From NCBI GenBank assembly GCA_947473045.1, contig CANJCO010000007.1, forward strand, positions 1 through 64,000: 64,000 bases of DNA, given 5' to 3'. The notes under the pieces were generated by a model. That model saw only the letters and a program-made list of their open reading frames with translations. It did no database searches and was not told the DNA's origin. The stretch is from Myxococcales bacterium. Its GTDB lineage: Bacteria; Myxococcota_A; Polyangia; Polyangiales; Polyangiaceae. Below are positions 44,130 to 54,100 of the stretch, piece by piece. Position numbers and translations under genes: made by a program. The number at the start of each line of letters is the position of its first letter. Within the stretch, counting starts at the first letter, position 1.

Positions 44130-45355
44130 TGGGCTCCACGCTCTCGTCGATCCGCATCGCGCTCCGCGCGATTCGCCGCAGTCCGCTGCGCGCCACACTG
44201 ACCGTGCTCGGCATCCTCATCGGCGTCACGTCCGTCGTCACCGTGACGGCGCTGGGCACCGGCGCCCGCGAGAACGTGGGCGGACAAATTCAATCGCTCG
44301 GCTCCAACTTCATCATCATTTTTCCGCAGAGCGCGGCGGTGTCGGGGGCGAAGGGGGCGCAGGGCGTCGGCGCGCGCCTGACCGAGGACGACGGCCACGC
44401 CCTTCGTGACGAGTCGCTGAGCATCGCGGCGGTCGCCCCGGTGCTGCGCGCTCGAGGCCAGGTCGTGTTCGCCGACAAGAACACCTCGACCTCGCTCATC
44501 GGCTCCACGCGCGATTTTTTGACCGTGAGAAACTGGAAGGTCATCCGGGGTGCGATCTGGGAGGTTCACGACGAGGCCACCAAGAGCAAAGTGTGCGTCG
44601 TCGGCGCGACCGTCGCGAAGAACCTCTTCGGCGCGACCGATCCGGTCGGTCAGACCGTGCGCATCGGGCGCTACCCTTACCGCGTCATCGGTCTGCTCGA
44701 GGCCAAGGGCGAGGCACCGTTCGGGGGCGATCAGGACGACATCGTGCTGATGCCGATCTCCAGCATGCGCGCCCGGGTGATGCGGACCCCGCCGGGCTTT
44801 GCCGGGGTGCTCATGTTGAGCGCGACGAGCGCCGACACTACCGATCGCGCCGTGCACCAAATCGAGTCGATTCTGCGCCAGCGGCACCGCATCGGCGAGG
44901 GTCGTGAGCCCGACTTCGCGATTCGCACGCAGAAGGAATTTCAAGCGCTGCAGCAAACGATCTATTCGCTGCTCACCATTTTGCTCGTGGGAGTCGCGGC
45001 GGTGAGCCTCGTGGTCGGCGGCATCGGCGTGATGAACATCATGCTCGTGTCGGTGACCGAGCGCACGCGCGAGATCGGCATCCGGATGGCCATCGGCGCA
45101 CGGGCCGCCGATATTCGCGGTCAGTTTCTCGTGGAAGCGATCGTGCTGGCGATGATCGGCGGCATCGCCGGCGCGCTGCTCGGCGCCGTGCTCATTGCGA
45201 TCGCCGCAGCGGTGCTCGGGTGGAGCATGTCGCTGAGCCCCGAGGCGCTCGCGGTCAGCCTGGGCGTCAGCGGGCTCACCGGGGTGGTGTTCGGCTTCTT
45301 CCCGGCCCGGCGCGCGGCGCACCTCGATCCGATCGAAGCGCTGCGGCGCGAGTAA
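44129..45355 (+). CDS. MacB-type ABC transporter permease (second copy)
   Basis: The protein has 408 residues and is a close paralogue of the preceding gene product over its full length, with the same RNK/RSP helix, MacB periplasmic domain, VVGGIGVMNIMLVSVTERTREIGIRMAIGAR segment and DPIEALRRE end. Tandem duplication is evident, and the two permeases could form a heterodimer with a shared ATPase. It is the last gene of the efflux operon. The next gene is convergent, 12 bases away. Confidence 0.9.
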
Positions 45356-45367
45356 AGCTGCCCTGTT

Positions 45368-45883
45368 TCAGAGCGGAGGCGCGGCGCGCACGCAGGCGGC
45401 GGTGTCGGTGGCCGAGGCGAGCCATGAGGTCACGCAATTGTCCCAGTCGTCGCCGGGCGTAACGACGGAGCCGCCCTTGTGTACTTCACTGCCGCGGGCT
45501 TTTCGCACGAGCGACAGGCGCTCGGGTTGGGCGCCGCCGCTGGACACTACCTCCGCCATGAGCTCGGGCTCGAGGCCCACGATGGAGACGAAATCCTCGG
45601 AGATCTCCGCGGCCGTCGTCAAGGCCGGCGTCAATGGGAGATCGCCGGCCGCGAGGCGCATGCCCTCGTTGCCGTAGACGCGAAGATTTCGGTAAGTCGA
45701 TCCGTGGCAATCGAGCGATCCGCAGCGATGCACTACCGCTTGCGCCACGACGCCGAACGAGGCGCGATCGGGCGTGACGGGCGTTGTGCGGGCGGTCGCC
45801 TGGTCGCCGAGGCAGGCTACGAGCGCCGCGCCGACCGCACCTGCGAGCAGCGACGCGGCTAGCGCGTCTCGGGTGCGGCTCAT
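45368..45883 (-). CDS. Lipoprotein with atypical CX4CH heme-like motif
   Basis: The protein has 171 residues with a lipobox (ALVA-C24). The segment HRCGSLDCHG, near residue 60, has the spacing of a CX4CH heme-c motif and is followed by YRNLRVYGNEGMRL, as in short cytochrome-like domains found in Polyangia. Another Cys pair is near the C-terminus. The start codon overlaps the stop of the upstream c-heme remnant (ATGA), so they were once an operon. Heme binding is inference. Confidence 0.6.
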   Translation of the reverse strand: MSRTRDALAASLLAGAVGAALVACLGDQATARTTPVTPDRASFGVVAQAVVHRCGSLDCHGSTYRNLRVYGNEGMRLAAGDLPLTPALTTAAEISEDFVSIVGLEPELMAEVVSSGGAQPERLSLVRKARGSEVHKGGSVVTPGDDWDNCVTSWLASATDTAACVRAAPPL

Positions 45884-45978
45884 GGGAGCTCCGGCGCGGT
45901 CTTGACGAAATAGACGTGCCCCGGCGACTCCTGACCCGCCGGATCGAAGTGACAGGTTGCGCACGCGCCGGCGCGAGT
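45880..45978 (-). pseudogene. 3' remnant of a c-type heme protein gene
   Basis: The frame ending at the TGA that overlaps the next start codon reads ACATCHFDPAGQESPGHVYF and ends KTAPELP. CATCH is a standard heme-c motif. The frame stays open upstream to a TAG at 46075-46077, but no ATG, GTG or TTG start is found, and the upstream part loses coding character after about 45980. The gene appears to have lost its 5' part. Confidence 0.5.
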
Positions 45979-45984
45979 GGTCAG

Positions 45985-46185
45985 TCTTCTTCGACGTCGT
46001 CCGATACGGTCTCGGTCGACGCTGCCTATGTCGAGCCAGCGCTTGCCCTTGTGCTCGCGCGGCGGTGGCAGCTGCTAAGCTTGACCGCGAGCAGTCTCGT
46101 GGTGCCGTCGATGGTCTACGACGGCGGAGACGAAGTCACCTGGGTTTCGTGCGCGCTGCGCCTCGGTTGGGGAGCGCGTTTTTAG
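45985..46185 (+). pseudogene. 3' remnant of an outer-membrane beta-barrel gene
   Basis: A rightward frame reads DTVSVDAAYVEPALALVLA and ends VTWVSCALRLGWGARF with a stop. Alternating residues and the terminal Phe are typical of the last strands of an outer-membrane barrel. To the left the frame turns into the shadow of the heme remnant on the opposite strand, so the 5' part is missing. It ends with a four-base overlap with the convergent lipoprotein gene. Confidence 0.4.
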
Positions 46186-46796
46186 CGGCTTGCGGCGGGC
46201 GCGTCGCCCCAGACTTGAACGGCGAAGGCGCCGCTGCCGAGACCGGCGCTGACCACGATCGTCGCATTTTGAGCCTCGCGGAAGCACAAGGCTTCGTCGG
46301 GAGCCAGCGCACCGTCGAGCTCGTCGATGCGGTATTCGGCAGCGGCGCGACTGCTTTGATCGCGCACTATAAACACTGCATTTTTGAGCTCCGCCGCGGC
46401 CGAAGCGTAAACCCGGTAGCATTGGCCGGCCTCGGCGCGCAGGGGGAAGCTCATCGCGGGGTCGCTTGCCGTCAGCGAGCCCGAAATCGAAGCGCCGGAA
46501 GGCTTCAGCTTCGTGGCCCCCGCGCAGGCCAGCGCTACCTGGGCCACTACTTTGGCCGCGTCGCCCCGGACGATCGGCGAGGCGTGGCACGCCGACCAGT
46601 CGGCATGCGCGCGTCGCTCGACCACGGGCGAGCCCGGCCCGAGCTTCGGCGCGAGCGCATCGGCGAGCTTCATTGCAGGCTGCGGCGCCGCGGCGGCGTC
46701 GGCCGTGCCCCCCTTCTGGACGGGAGGCTTCGCAGCAGGGCCGCCGGCTCCGCACGCGCTCGTGACAGCCGCGACGACCATGAACGTGATCCGCAT
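46182..46796 (-). CDS. Small lipoprotein of unknown function
   Basis: The protein has 204 residues with a signal peptide and lipobox (VTSA-C15). After a linker rich in Ala, Pro and Gly, a domain of about 150 residues contains single Cys residues in WSACHAS, LACAG, GQCYRVY and LCFREA and a beta-rich C-terminus (TIVVSAGLGSGAFAVQVWG). No family is recognised. The ATG was chosen for the signal peptide; the frame opens six codons earlier. It is divergent from the SDR gene. Confidence 0.65.
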   Translation of the reverse strand: MRITFMVVAAVTSACGAGGPAAKPPVQKGGTADAAAAPQPAMKLADALAPKLGPGSPVVERRAHADWSACHASPIVRGDAAKVVAQVALACAGATKLKPSGASISGSLTASDPAMSFPLRAEAGQCYRVYASAAAELKNAVFIVRDQSSRAAAEYRIDELDGALAPDEALCFREAQNATIVVSAGLGSGAFAVQVWGDAPAASR

Positions 46797-46886
46797 TGCC
46801 CACCACGCTAGCAAGCAAGCGATCGCGGCGGATAGCGCGATCGGTGCGCTATTCAGACCGCCTGCGCCGCGTTACCGTTCTGGGCG

Positions 46887-47711
46887 ATGAAAATTCCCAG
46901 CAACGCGCGCTGCCTTGTCACTGGCGCAGGCAGCGGATTCGGCCGGGCGATCAGCCTGGCGCTCGCGAAACGCGGCGGTCGCGTGCTCGTGACGGATGTC
47001 GATTTGGCGTCGGCCGAAGAGACTGCGCGCATGGTCGCAGGCCTTGGCGGGGCAGCCGTTGCGCTCGCGCTCGACGTGCGAAAATCCGATGAAGTAAAAG
47101 CGGCAGTCGACCGCGCGCTCGCCGACTGGGGAGGTCTCGACGTGCTCGTCAACAACGCCGGGGTGGCCGTGGCGGGCGCCGTCGGCGACGTTCCGCTCGA
47201 AGATTGGCAGTTCGCCGTGGAGATCAACCTCCTCGGTGTGATCTATGGGTGCCATTTTGGGGTGCCCGCGATGAAGCGCGGCGGCGGCGGCTTTATCTTG
47301 AATGTCGCGTCGGCCGCGGGAATCGTGTCCGCCCCGACGATGGCTCCCTACAACGTCACCAAGGCTGGCGTCATCGCGCTCTCAGAGACCCTGTATACAG
47401 AGGTCGCCGGCGCCGGCATCGCCGTGTCGGCCCTGTGTCCCACATTTTTCCGAACCAACATTCACCGCTCACAGCGAAGCACCGAGGCGCTGCGCGGCAG
47501 GTCGCTCAAGCTCGTGACGGAGGCCAAATGGTCTGCCGACGCGGTCGCGGAGGTCGCCCTCAAAGGCCTTGAAAACGGCGATCTGTACATTCTCCCCCAG
47601 ACCGACGCGAAGCTCGCGTGGCGGGCGAAACGCGCGCTCGGTCAGGGGTTCTTTGCGCTCGTGGCGCGCGGCGCGAAACGTGTGCTCCGCGACGAAGGGG
47701 GCGCGAAGTGA
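46887..47711 (+). CDS. Short-chain dehydrogenase/reductase
   Basis: The protein has 274 residues and is a classical SDR. It has a TGAGSGFG cofactor loop near residue 12, an NNAG motif, and the Ser-Tyr-Lys active site in NVASAAGIVSAPTMAPYNVTKAG. An Asp after the second strand (VTDVD) favours NAD(H). It has a basic C-terminal extension of about 40 residues. It overlaps the crotonase gene in GTGA and so is probably in the same lipid or acyl-CoA pathway. Confidence 0.88.
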   Translation: MKIPSNARCLVTGAGSGFGRAISLALAKRGGRVLVTDVDLASAEETARMVAGLGGAAVALALDVRKSDEVKAAVDRALADWGGLDVLVNNAGVAVAGAVGDVPLEDWQFAVEINLLGVIYGCHFGVPAMKRGGGGFILNVASAAGIVSAPTMAPYNVTKAGVIALSETLYTEVAGAGIAVSALCPTFFRTNIHRSQRSTEALRGRSLKLVTEAKWSADAVAEVALKGLENGDLYILPQTDAKLAWRAKRALGQGFFALVARGAKRVLRDEGGAK

Positions 47712-48529
47712 GCGGGCTCGCGCTGCGCACCGAGCGCTCCGGCGATCACGTCGCGGAGGTCGTGCTCACGGGGCCCGGAAAGGGCAACGCGATGGGGCCT
47801 GCGTTCTGGGACGAGTGTCCCAGGGTGTTCGGCGAGCTGGGAATGGACCCCTCCGTGCGCGCCATCATTGTTCGCGGTCAGGGTGGTCACTTCACCTATG
47901 GACTCGATCTGCCGGCGATGGGGGCCGAGCTCCTGCCGCTGGTGGGAGGTGCGCCCGGCGCTCCTGAGCGCACGCGCCTGCTCGCGATGATCGGGGCGAT
48001 GCAGGGCGCCTTCAACGCCATCGCCCGATCGCCCAAGCCGGTGATCGCCGCGGTCGCGGGTTGGTGCATCGGCGGCGGCGTCGACCTGATCACCGCTTGT
48101 GACATCCGCCTTTGCGCGAGCGACGCGAAGTTCAGCGTGCGCGAAGTGAAGGTCGCGATGGTGGCCGATCTCGGCAGTTTGCAGCGCCTTCCGGGCATCG
48201 TCGGCGAGGGCCACGCGCGTGAGCTCGCGCTGACGGGCAGGGACATCGACGCGCGCCGCGCCGAGCGCATCGGGCTCGTGAACGAGGTCTTCGACGACGA
48301 GGCCGCGCTGCTCGCCGGCGCGCGATCGCTCGCCGCCGAGGTCGCCGCCAACTCGCCGCTCGTCGTGACAGGCATCAAGCACGTGATGAACGCGCGCACC
48401 GAGCGCGAGGTCGACGCCGGACTGCACACCGTCGCTTTGTGGAACGCGGCGTTCTTGCCTTCCGAAGACCTGGGTGAGGCGTTCGCCGCCTTCGCCATGC
48501 GGCGCACGCCCCGGTATGCGGGGCGGTGA
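47708..48529 (+). CDS. Enoyl-CoA hydratase/isomerase family, dienoyl-CoA isomerase-like
   Basis: The protein has 273 residues and is a crotonase. The oxyanion-hole segments are GQGGHFTYGLDL and AGWCIGGGVDL. Residues E146 and D154, in VREVKVAMVADLGSLQRLP, match the acidic pair used by delta3,5-delta2,4-dienoyl-CoA isomerases rather than the Glu/Glu pair of hydratases. It would help degrade unsaturated fatty acids. The start is a GTG coupled to the SDR stop codon; a longer frame would overlap the SDR gene. Confidence 0.83.
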   Translation: MSGLALRTERSGDHVAEVVLTGPGKGNAMGPAFWDECPRVFGELGMDPSVRAIIVRGQGGHFTYGLDLPAMGAELLPLVGGAPGAPERTRLLAMIGAMQGAFNAIARSPKPVIAAVAGWCIGGGVDLITACDIRLCASDAKFSVREVKVAMVADLGSLQRLPGIVGEGHARELALTGRDIDARRAERIGLVNEVFDDEAALLAGARSLAAEVAANSPLVVTGIKHVMNARTEREVDAGLHTVALWNAAFLPSEDLGEAFAAFAMRRTPRYAGR

Positions 48530-48530
48530 C

Positions 48531-48977
48531 CTAAAATGACCGGATGACCGCGACCGACACTCCGAGCGCGCCGACCAGGATCGCGACCGCCGCGGCGATG
48601 ACGAAGCATCGGTGCGCGAGCCTGCTCATGACAGCGCGCGTGCCGTCGTCGTCGAACGCTGGCGCAGACAGATGCGCGATGGTCCCGATGAGCGCGAAGA
48701 TGGCCACGCCGACGGCGAGGTGCTCCTTGCGCTCGAACATCCAGCCCATGCGCGGCGCCTCGATGAACAGGTGCTGCTTCAAGCGCGCGCGGTACTCGGG
48801 ATAGATGGCCGCGCCGAGCGCCCACGTGAGCGCTACGAAGCCAGCGGCGAGGACTACCGACAACCGCGCGCGCCGCTTCGGGTTGCGCAGTACGATCGCG
48901 GGATGCAGCAGGGCCGCGACTGTCAGCCAGCCGAGGTGGCCGTGGATGTGCTCAGCGATGCGCAGAAGGAGCGTCAT
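48531..48977 (-). CDS. Small membrane protein with four predicted helices
   Basis: The protein has 148 residues with four hydrophobic segments and several His within or near helices (EHIHGHLGW, LLHPAI, AHRCF). This recalls small heme- or quinone-associated membrane proteins, but no family is recognised. It starts within the stop codon of the upstream membrane-protein gene (ATGA), so the two likely form a complex. It is convergent with the crotonase gene, with the stop codons almost touching. Confidence 0.65.
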   Translation of the reverse strand: MTLLLRIAEHIHGHLGWLTVAALLHPAIVLRNPKRRARLSVVLAAGFVALTWALGAAIYPEYRARLKQHLFIEAPRMGWMFERKEHLAVGVAIFALIGTIAHLSAPAFDDDGTRAVMSRLAHRCFVIAAAVAILVGALGVSVAVIRSF

Positions 48978-49282
48978 GGCAGCGCGATCGCCTGCGCGAC
49001 GAGCCCGACCGCGATGACGATCGCCGCACGCGCTACGGCCAGTACGGCGAAGTTCAAGTTTCGTCGCGCCAGGAAGTACGCGCCCGGGGCGATCATGCCG
49101 GCGAGGTAGCTGCCGATCGCGAGCCGCCAGAACATCGCGATTTTGGCCGACCAGATGACCGTCGCAGGGTTGGGCTCACGGCCAAAGAGCGCGTCGTAGC
49201 CGCGCAGCAGCGAGTAGCTCGACGCAATGGTGAGCAGCGCGGCGATGGCCGCGACGGTCAGGGCGGGAACGCGGGCTCGCAT
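48974..49282 (-). CDS. Small membrane protein with three predicted helices
   Basis: The protein has 102 residues with three hydrophobic segments. The central one carries AKIAMFWRLAIGSYLAG. No family is recognised. It is translationally coupled to the following membrane-protein gene, with which it probably forms a unit. Confidence 0.6.
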   Translation of the reverse strand: MRARVPALTVAAIAALLTIASSYSLLRGYDALFGREPNPATVIWSAKIAMFWRLAIGSYLAGMIAPGAYFLARRNLNFAVLAVARAAIVIAVGLVAQAIALP

Positions 49283-49327
49283 GCCGCGTTTAACGTTAGT
49301 CCGCGCGCGCAGTGCGCTCCAGCGCCA

Positions 49328-50320
49328 TCAGTCGCACGAGAGGCTGACGTCAGGCGTCTTGCGGTTGGGGTAGGTGAACTTGGCCGAAAAGGGGAGCTTT
49401 CCGCCGGTGATCTTGAAGCCGAGGACGCCGTTCATAAAGCCGCTGTGACCGGTGTCGAGGTAGTCGATCTGCCACTGGCTCACGGTCATCGTTTGACCGA
49501 GATCGGCCCTGCCGCCGGTGAGGCCGGTGAGCGTGAACGGAACCGCGTCGCCGCCCAGCATCGAGCCGAGGGGCTGCGCCGCGCCTGCGACGTCGTAGCT
49601 GAAGACGGCGTGGCCCTGTTTGTCGTTCTGCTTGATGTGGGTTTCGACGAGGATTTTACCGAGCGCCGCGCGGACGGTTTCGGAGTCGACCGACAGCGGG
49701 CTCGTGGGCGTAGCGCCGAGGCCCAGGAGCTCGAGGCCCGAGCCTGTGCCGGCGAACGTGATACCGAGCCCGTACGAAGCGCCCGAGGTGCCAAATTTTG
49801 CGCTCGCGGTGACCTTGGCGCCCGAGAAGTAAGTGGCAATATCGAGGAGGTTCATATCGATGATGTCTCCCACTTTACCGAAGCTCGTGTCGGCGCCGAG
49901 GCGCGTCACCATCTCCATCGCCACGCCGCTGCCGCCGTCGGTGCCGCTTCCAAACGCGTAGGTGCCCTTGCCGAGATACCGCACGTTTACCGAGCTGCCG
50001 CCAAGCGCCGCGTCGAGAAGAATGTTGACGATCGCGCCGCCGAGTGAAGTGGCGAGCCCGCCGCATACGATCAGCTCGTGGCACGATTCGCGGAAGTCGC
50101 TCGCGATCTCGAGGGCGTCGGCGAGGTCGTTTGGCGACACGTTGCCCTGACAGGCCTCGAGGCCCGGGTGCGCGGGACTGGCGAGCGCGTCAACGGGGGC
50201 CGCAGTGTTTTCAGCGGGCGCGTGGTTGGTGCTCGCGCTGCCTCCGAGGCCGGCGCTGGAGCAGGCACCAAGGCCGACGACGATCGCTGCGATTGCTGCG
50301 GGTGATTTCAAGAAGTTCAT
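49328..50320 (-). CDS. Lipoprotein of unknown function
   Basis: The protein has 330 residues with a lipobox (VGLGA-C20) and an Ala/Pro linker. A Cys-containing segment (LEACQGN, SCHELIVCGGLA) is followed by a region of about 220 residues rich in Gly, Thr and Ser with repeated short strands, compatible with a beta-barrel or beta-sandwich. No family is recognised. The ATG was chosen for the signal peptide; the frame is open 28 codons further. Confidence 0.65.
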   Translation of the reverse strand: MNFLKSPAAIAAIVVGLGACSSAGLGGSASTNHAPAENTAAPVDALASPAHPGLEACQGNVSPNDLADALEIASDFRESCHELIVCGGLATSLGGAIVNILLDAALGGSSVNVRYLGKGTYAFGSGTDGGSGVAMEMVTRLGADTSFGKVGDIIDMNLLDIATYFSGAKVTASAKFGTSGASYGLGITFAGTGSGLELLGLGATPTSPLSVDSETVRAALGKILVETHIKQNDKQGHAVFSYDVAGAAQPLGSMLGGDAVPFTLTGLTGGRADLGQTMTVSQWQIDYLDTGHSGFMNGVLGFKITGGKLPFSAKFTYPNRKTPDVSLSCD

Positions 50321-50600
50321 CGTGGCGTGCTCCAGGGTTGCAAGGAAGGGGGCGCCCGTGCGGACGCGCGCGTTCAAGGTAGACTCAGGCGGGCCGCGAA
50401 GCATTCATCGCGTGCGTCGCATCACGTAAGCCGGGCGCGGCTGTCGCTGGGGCGCGGCGCCGGCGCGCATGCGCGCGGCTGGTTCGCGGCGATGGGGCGA
50501 ATAATCGCCGATTTGGCTAGAAATAGCCTTGGCGCGCGCCGTGCAACCCCATGCCCTGCCCGCTGGCAAGTGTGCCGCGGCCAACACAGAGAGAAGAATC

Positions 50601-51071
50601 ATGCACAAGATCCAGCGCACCCTCGAAATCAAAGCTCCCGTGCAGCGCGTCTACGACTTCATCAATCAGCCCGCGAACTTGCCCGGCATCTGGCCGAGCG
50701 TCGTGTCGGTGTCGAATATCGTCGCGAGCAAGGGCGGGGCGCACGACTTTGACTGGACCTACAAGATGGCGGGCGCGCTCATGAACGGACACTCCAAAGT
50801 GGAAGACGCTCAAAGCGGCAAGAGCGTCCGCGTTCGCAGTGAAGGGGGCATTCCCGCGACGTTCAACTGGACGTACGCCGGTCTCGACGGCGCCGGCACG
50901 CGCCTCACGATGTCGGTGGAATACACGATTCCGGCGACCGCCCTCGGCAAGCTCAGCGAGACGCTCGTCACGCGGCTCAACGAGCGCGACATCGACATGA
51001 TGCTCGCGAACATGAAGGACGTCATCGAGCACGCTACGCTTCCGGCCAGCGCGGGCGCCCGCCCTCACTGA
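50601..51071 (+). CDS. SRPBCC (START/polyketide-cyclase-like) family protein
   Basis: The protein has 156 residues. It starts with the usual SRPBCC pattern: a first strand (TLEIKAPVQRVYDFI), a helix with LPGIWPSVVSV, six or seven further strands and a long C-terminal helix (ERDIDMMLANMKDVIEH). Such proteins bind a hydrophobic ligand in a cavity. A weak ribosome-binding site (AGAGAAG) precedes the ATG. A strong terminator follows. Confidence 0.8.
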   Translation: MHKIQRTLEIKAPVQRVYDFINQPANLPGIWPSVVSVSNIVASKGGAHDFDWTYKMAGALMNGHSKVEDAQSGKSVRVRSEGGIPATFNWTYAGLDGAGTRLTMSVEYTIPATALGKLSETLVTRLNERDIDMMLANMKDVIEHATLPASAGARPH

Positions 51072-51093
51072 GTCGAGCCGCAATCTGATGGGG

Positions 51094-51128
51094 GAACCGG
51101 CCGAGGAGACGTCCTCGCGCCGGTTTTC
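51094..51128 (+). terminator. Rho-independent terminator
   Basis: AACCGG(C)CGAGGA pairs with TCCTCGCGCCGGTT around GACG and is followed by TTTT. It ends the SRPBCC gene 20-25 bases after its stop codon. Confidence 0.85.
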
Positions 51129-51192
51129 GCGCGAGCGAAACGCGTGATGGACTCGCTCGCGAAGCCCGGCGGCGATCGGGTGACCGCCGGGG

Positions 51193-54100
51193 CTATCCGC
51201 CGACGAGGGCGAGGCGAGCCTTCGCGATGCGTAGCCGGAGTTGGCTGTCGGGGCCTGCGTTCATCGCGTTTGCGTAGGCTTCCGCCTCGGCGAGGTCGGC
51301 GCGCGCGAGCGCCGGTGACTCGGCCGCTTCTCCTGCGGCGCGGTTTGCGAGCAGCAGACAAAGCTGGAAGCGATCGTCGACCTTTCGCAGCACCGCCTCG
51401 CCTTCGCCGAGGCAGCGTCGCGCCTGCTCGAGGTCGCCCGTCCTCAGGTGCACAGCCCCGAGCTCCGCGAGCGCCATGCCGGTGCCGCGCTCGTTGCCGA
51501 GGGCGCTGTAGAGGCCAAGCGCCTGCTCGAGCCGCGCCCGCGCCTCATCGAAGCGCCCCATCTCTGCGAGCGTCTCACCGACGTTGGTCAGGCAGTTGGC
51601 CTGCGCGCGTTGGACGCCGATCTCGCGGTAGATGCCGAGCGCCTGCTCGTAGAGCTCGCACGCGCGATCAAGGTCGGCCTCCACGAGCGAGATGCCTGCC
51701 AAGTTGGAGACCGTGAGTGCTTCGGCGCGTCGGTTGCCCGATTCGCGGCTGGCGACGAGCGCGAGATCGTAGATGGTGCGGCCCTCGACGTTGTCGCCCA
51801 GCTCGCACATCGAGGCGCCGAGGAGGCACAGATCGAGCGCTTCGCCTGCGCGGTTGCCCACTTGCCGATGAAGCGCGACCGCCTCGGTGAACAAGGTGCG
51901 CGACTCCTGCATCGCGCCGCGCTCCATTTTCAAGTGCCCCAGCGCGCTGACGGCGAGGCCCTCTTCGCGCCGATCGCCAAGCTCCCGAAGCACCCCGATC
52001 GCGTTCGTGAGGATGGTGGTGGCGTCGTCGACGCGCCCTGAAAGGCGAAACGCGTGCCCCAGCCGGATGTCGAGGGAGCCTTCGAGCGCGCTGCGACGAG
52101 GCGCGATCGCGCGAGCGGCTTCGAGGCAGCGGATGCCCGGCCCGTACGGACCCCGCATCTCAACCACCGCCCAGGCGGCGATCGCCGCTTTTCCAGCCGT
52201 CTCGGCGTCGCCTCGCTGCAGGGCCCGCGCGCTCGCTCCCGCGAGATTTTCGATCTCCCGAACGAGCGCGGCCCGACGCTCGCGGCCGCCGTGCGTGTCG
52301 AGTGCGTCGATGGCGGCGCGTTCGCCAAAAGATGCATAATACACGCTGTGCCTCAGCTCGGCGTCCGCGCGCTCGCCTCGCGCGTCGAGGCGCTCCGCGG
52401 CGTACTGCTGAACGCTGACGAGGAGCGTAAACCGTCCGTCCTTGGCCGCTCTCACGAGCGATTTGTCGACGAGCGCCTGAATCGCGTCGAGCGGCCACAG
52501 CTCCTCGAGCGACAGCACAGCCTCCGCTGCTTCGAGGCTGAATCCGCCCTCGCAGACGGAGAGTTGCGCCAGCGCGCTGCGCTCGTCTTCGGACAGCAGA
52601 TCCCACGACCAGTCGAGCGCGCCGCGCAGGGTGGCCTGACGCGCGCGCCGACCGCCCGTCGTGGTGAGCAGCTTGAAGCGTTCGCTCATCCGCTCGAGGA
52701 TGACGCTGAGCTTCATCACCCGGACGCGGGCCGCTGCAAGCTCGATCGCGAGCGGCAGGTAGTCGAGCAAGCGCACGAGGGCTTCGGCGTCGCCGCGCTC
52801 GGATGGCGCGATGGTGAAGCCTGGGCGAATCGCTGTCGCGCGCGCCTCGAACAGCTCGACAGCCTCGCTCGAAGCGAGCGGATCGAGGGCGAACACGTCT
52901 TCGCCTTCGAGGCCGAGCAGCTCCCGCGACGTGACGATGAAGCGCGCTTCGGGCGCTCGCGCGAGCCACTGCCCAACGGTCGCGCGGCCGTGCGCCGTGA
53001 CCTGCTCGAAGTTGTCGAGAACGATGAGGCACGGTCCGCGTCCGGCGATCGCTTGACCGAGTTGCGCGATCGGATCGTCCTTGCCCAGAGGCACCCCGAG
53101 CACGTCGGCGACCACGAACGCGATGCCTTCGAGGGTGCGGGAATCCGACAGATCGCAAAACCACACGCCCCCCGCGAACTGATCGAGTGCGTGCCATCCG
53201 AAGTGCGTCGCGAGGCGGGTCTTGCCGGTGCCGCCGATGCCGAGCAGGGTCACGAGCCGCGAGCCGCGCTCGATGCGATCGCCCAGGCTGCGCATGTCTT
53301 CGTCGCGACCGACGAACGCGTTGGGCTCGGCGGGCAATGCGCAGCGCGTGAGGCCTGGCGAAGTGGCCTCGGGGGGGCTCGACGGCGTTGCGGTCGACGG
53401 CTCGCTAACCACCACGGTGTGCGTGTCACTGTGCTCGGGATCGCGAAAACCCGAGCTCGCGAAGGGCGCGATGGCGCTCGCGAACGCGAGCATGTCGGGG
53501 GTTCGTCGCGTCGCTTCGCGCTGGAGCGCGCCTGCGAGGGCTGCGGCGAGCGCCGGCGGAGCGTGAGGGGCCTTTTCGAGCAGGCTCGGCGCGTCCTGCG
53601 TGAGGATCGTTGCGAACAGCTGCCACGACGTATCCATCCGAAAGAGCGAGCTGCCCGTGATGGCCTCGTACAAAATGACGCCGAGCGACCAGACGTCGCT
53701 TCGGGCGTCGAGCGATTTCGAGCCGTTCACCTGCTCGGGCGACATATAGCGAGGCGACCCTACGATCGTGTTCGTCTGCGTGAAGTCGCTCACGCCGGCG
53801 TCAGCGGGTTCGTCTGCTCGCGGACCGAGCTTGGCGATCCCGAAATCGATGACCGTTACGCGCGTGCTGCCATCCGGCTCGGTGACCACGAAGAGGTTCG
53901 AGGGCTTCACGTCCCGATGGACGACGCCCTGCGCGTGCGCCGCAGCGAGCCCGTGCGCGGCCTGCATCACCAAGTTGCAGGCGCGCTCGACCGTGATGGG
54001 AGCCTCGCGCGCGAGCAGCTGCCCGAGGTCCTCGCCGGCGAGGTGCTCCATGACGATATAGGGCAGGCGATCGCGGTAGGATCCGACGTCGAAGATGCGC

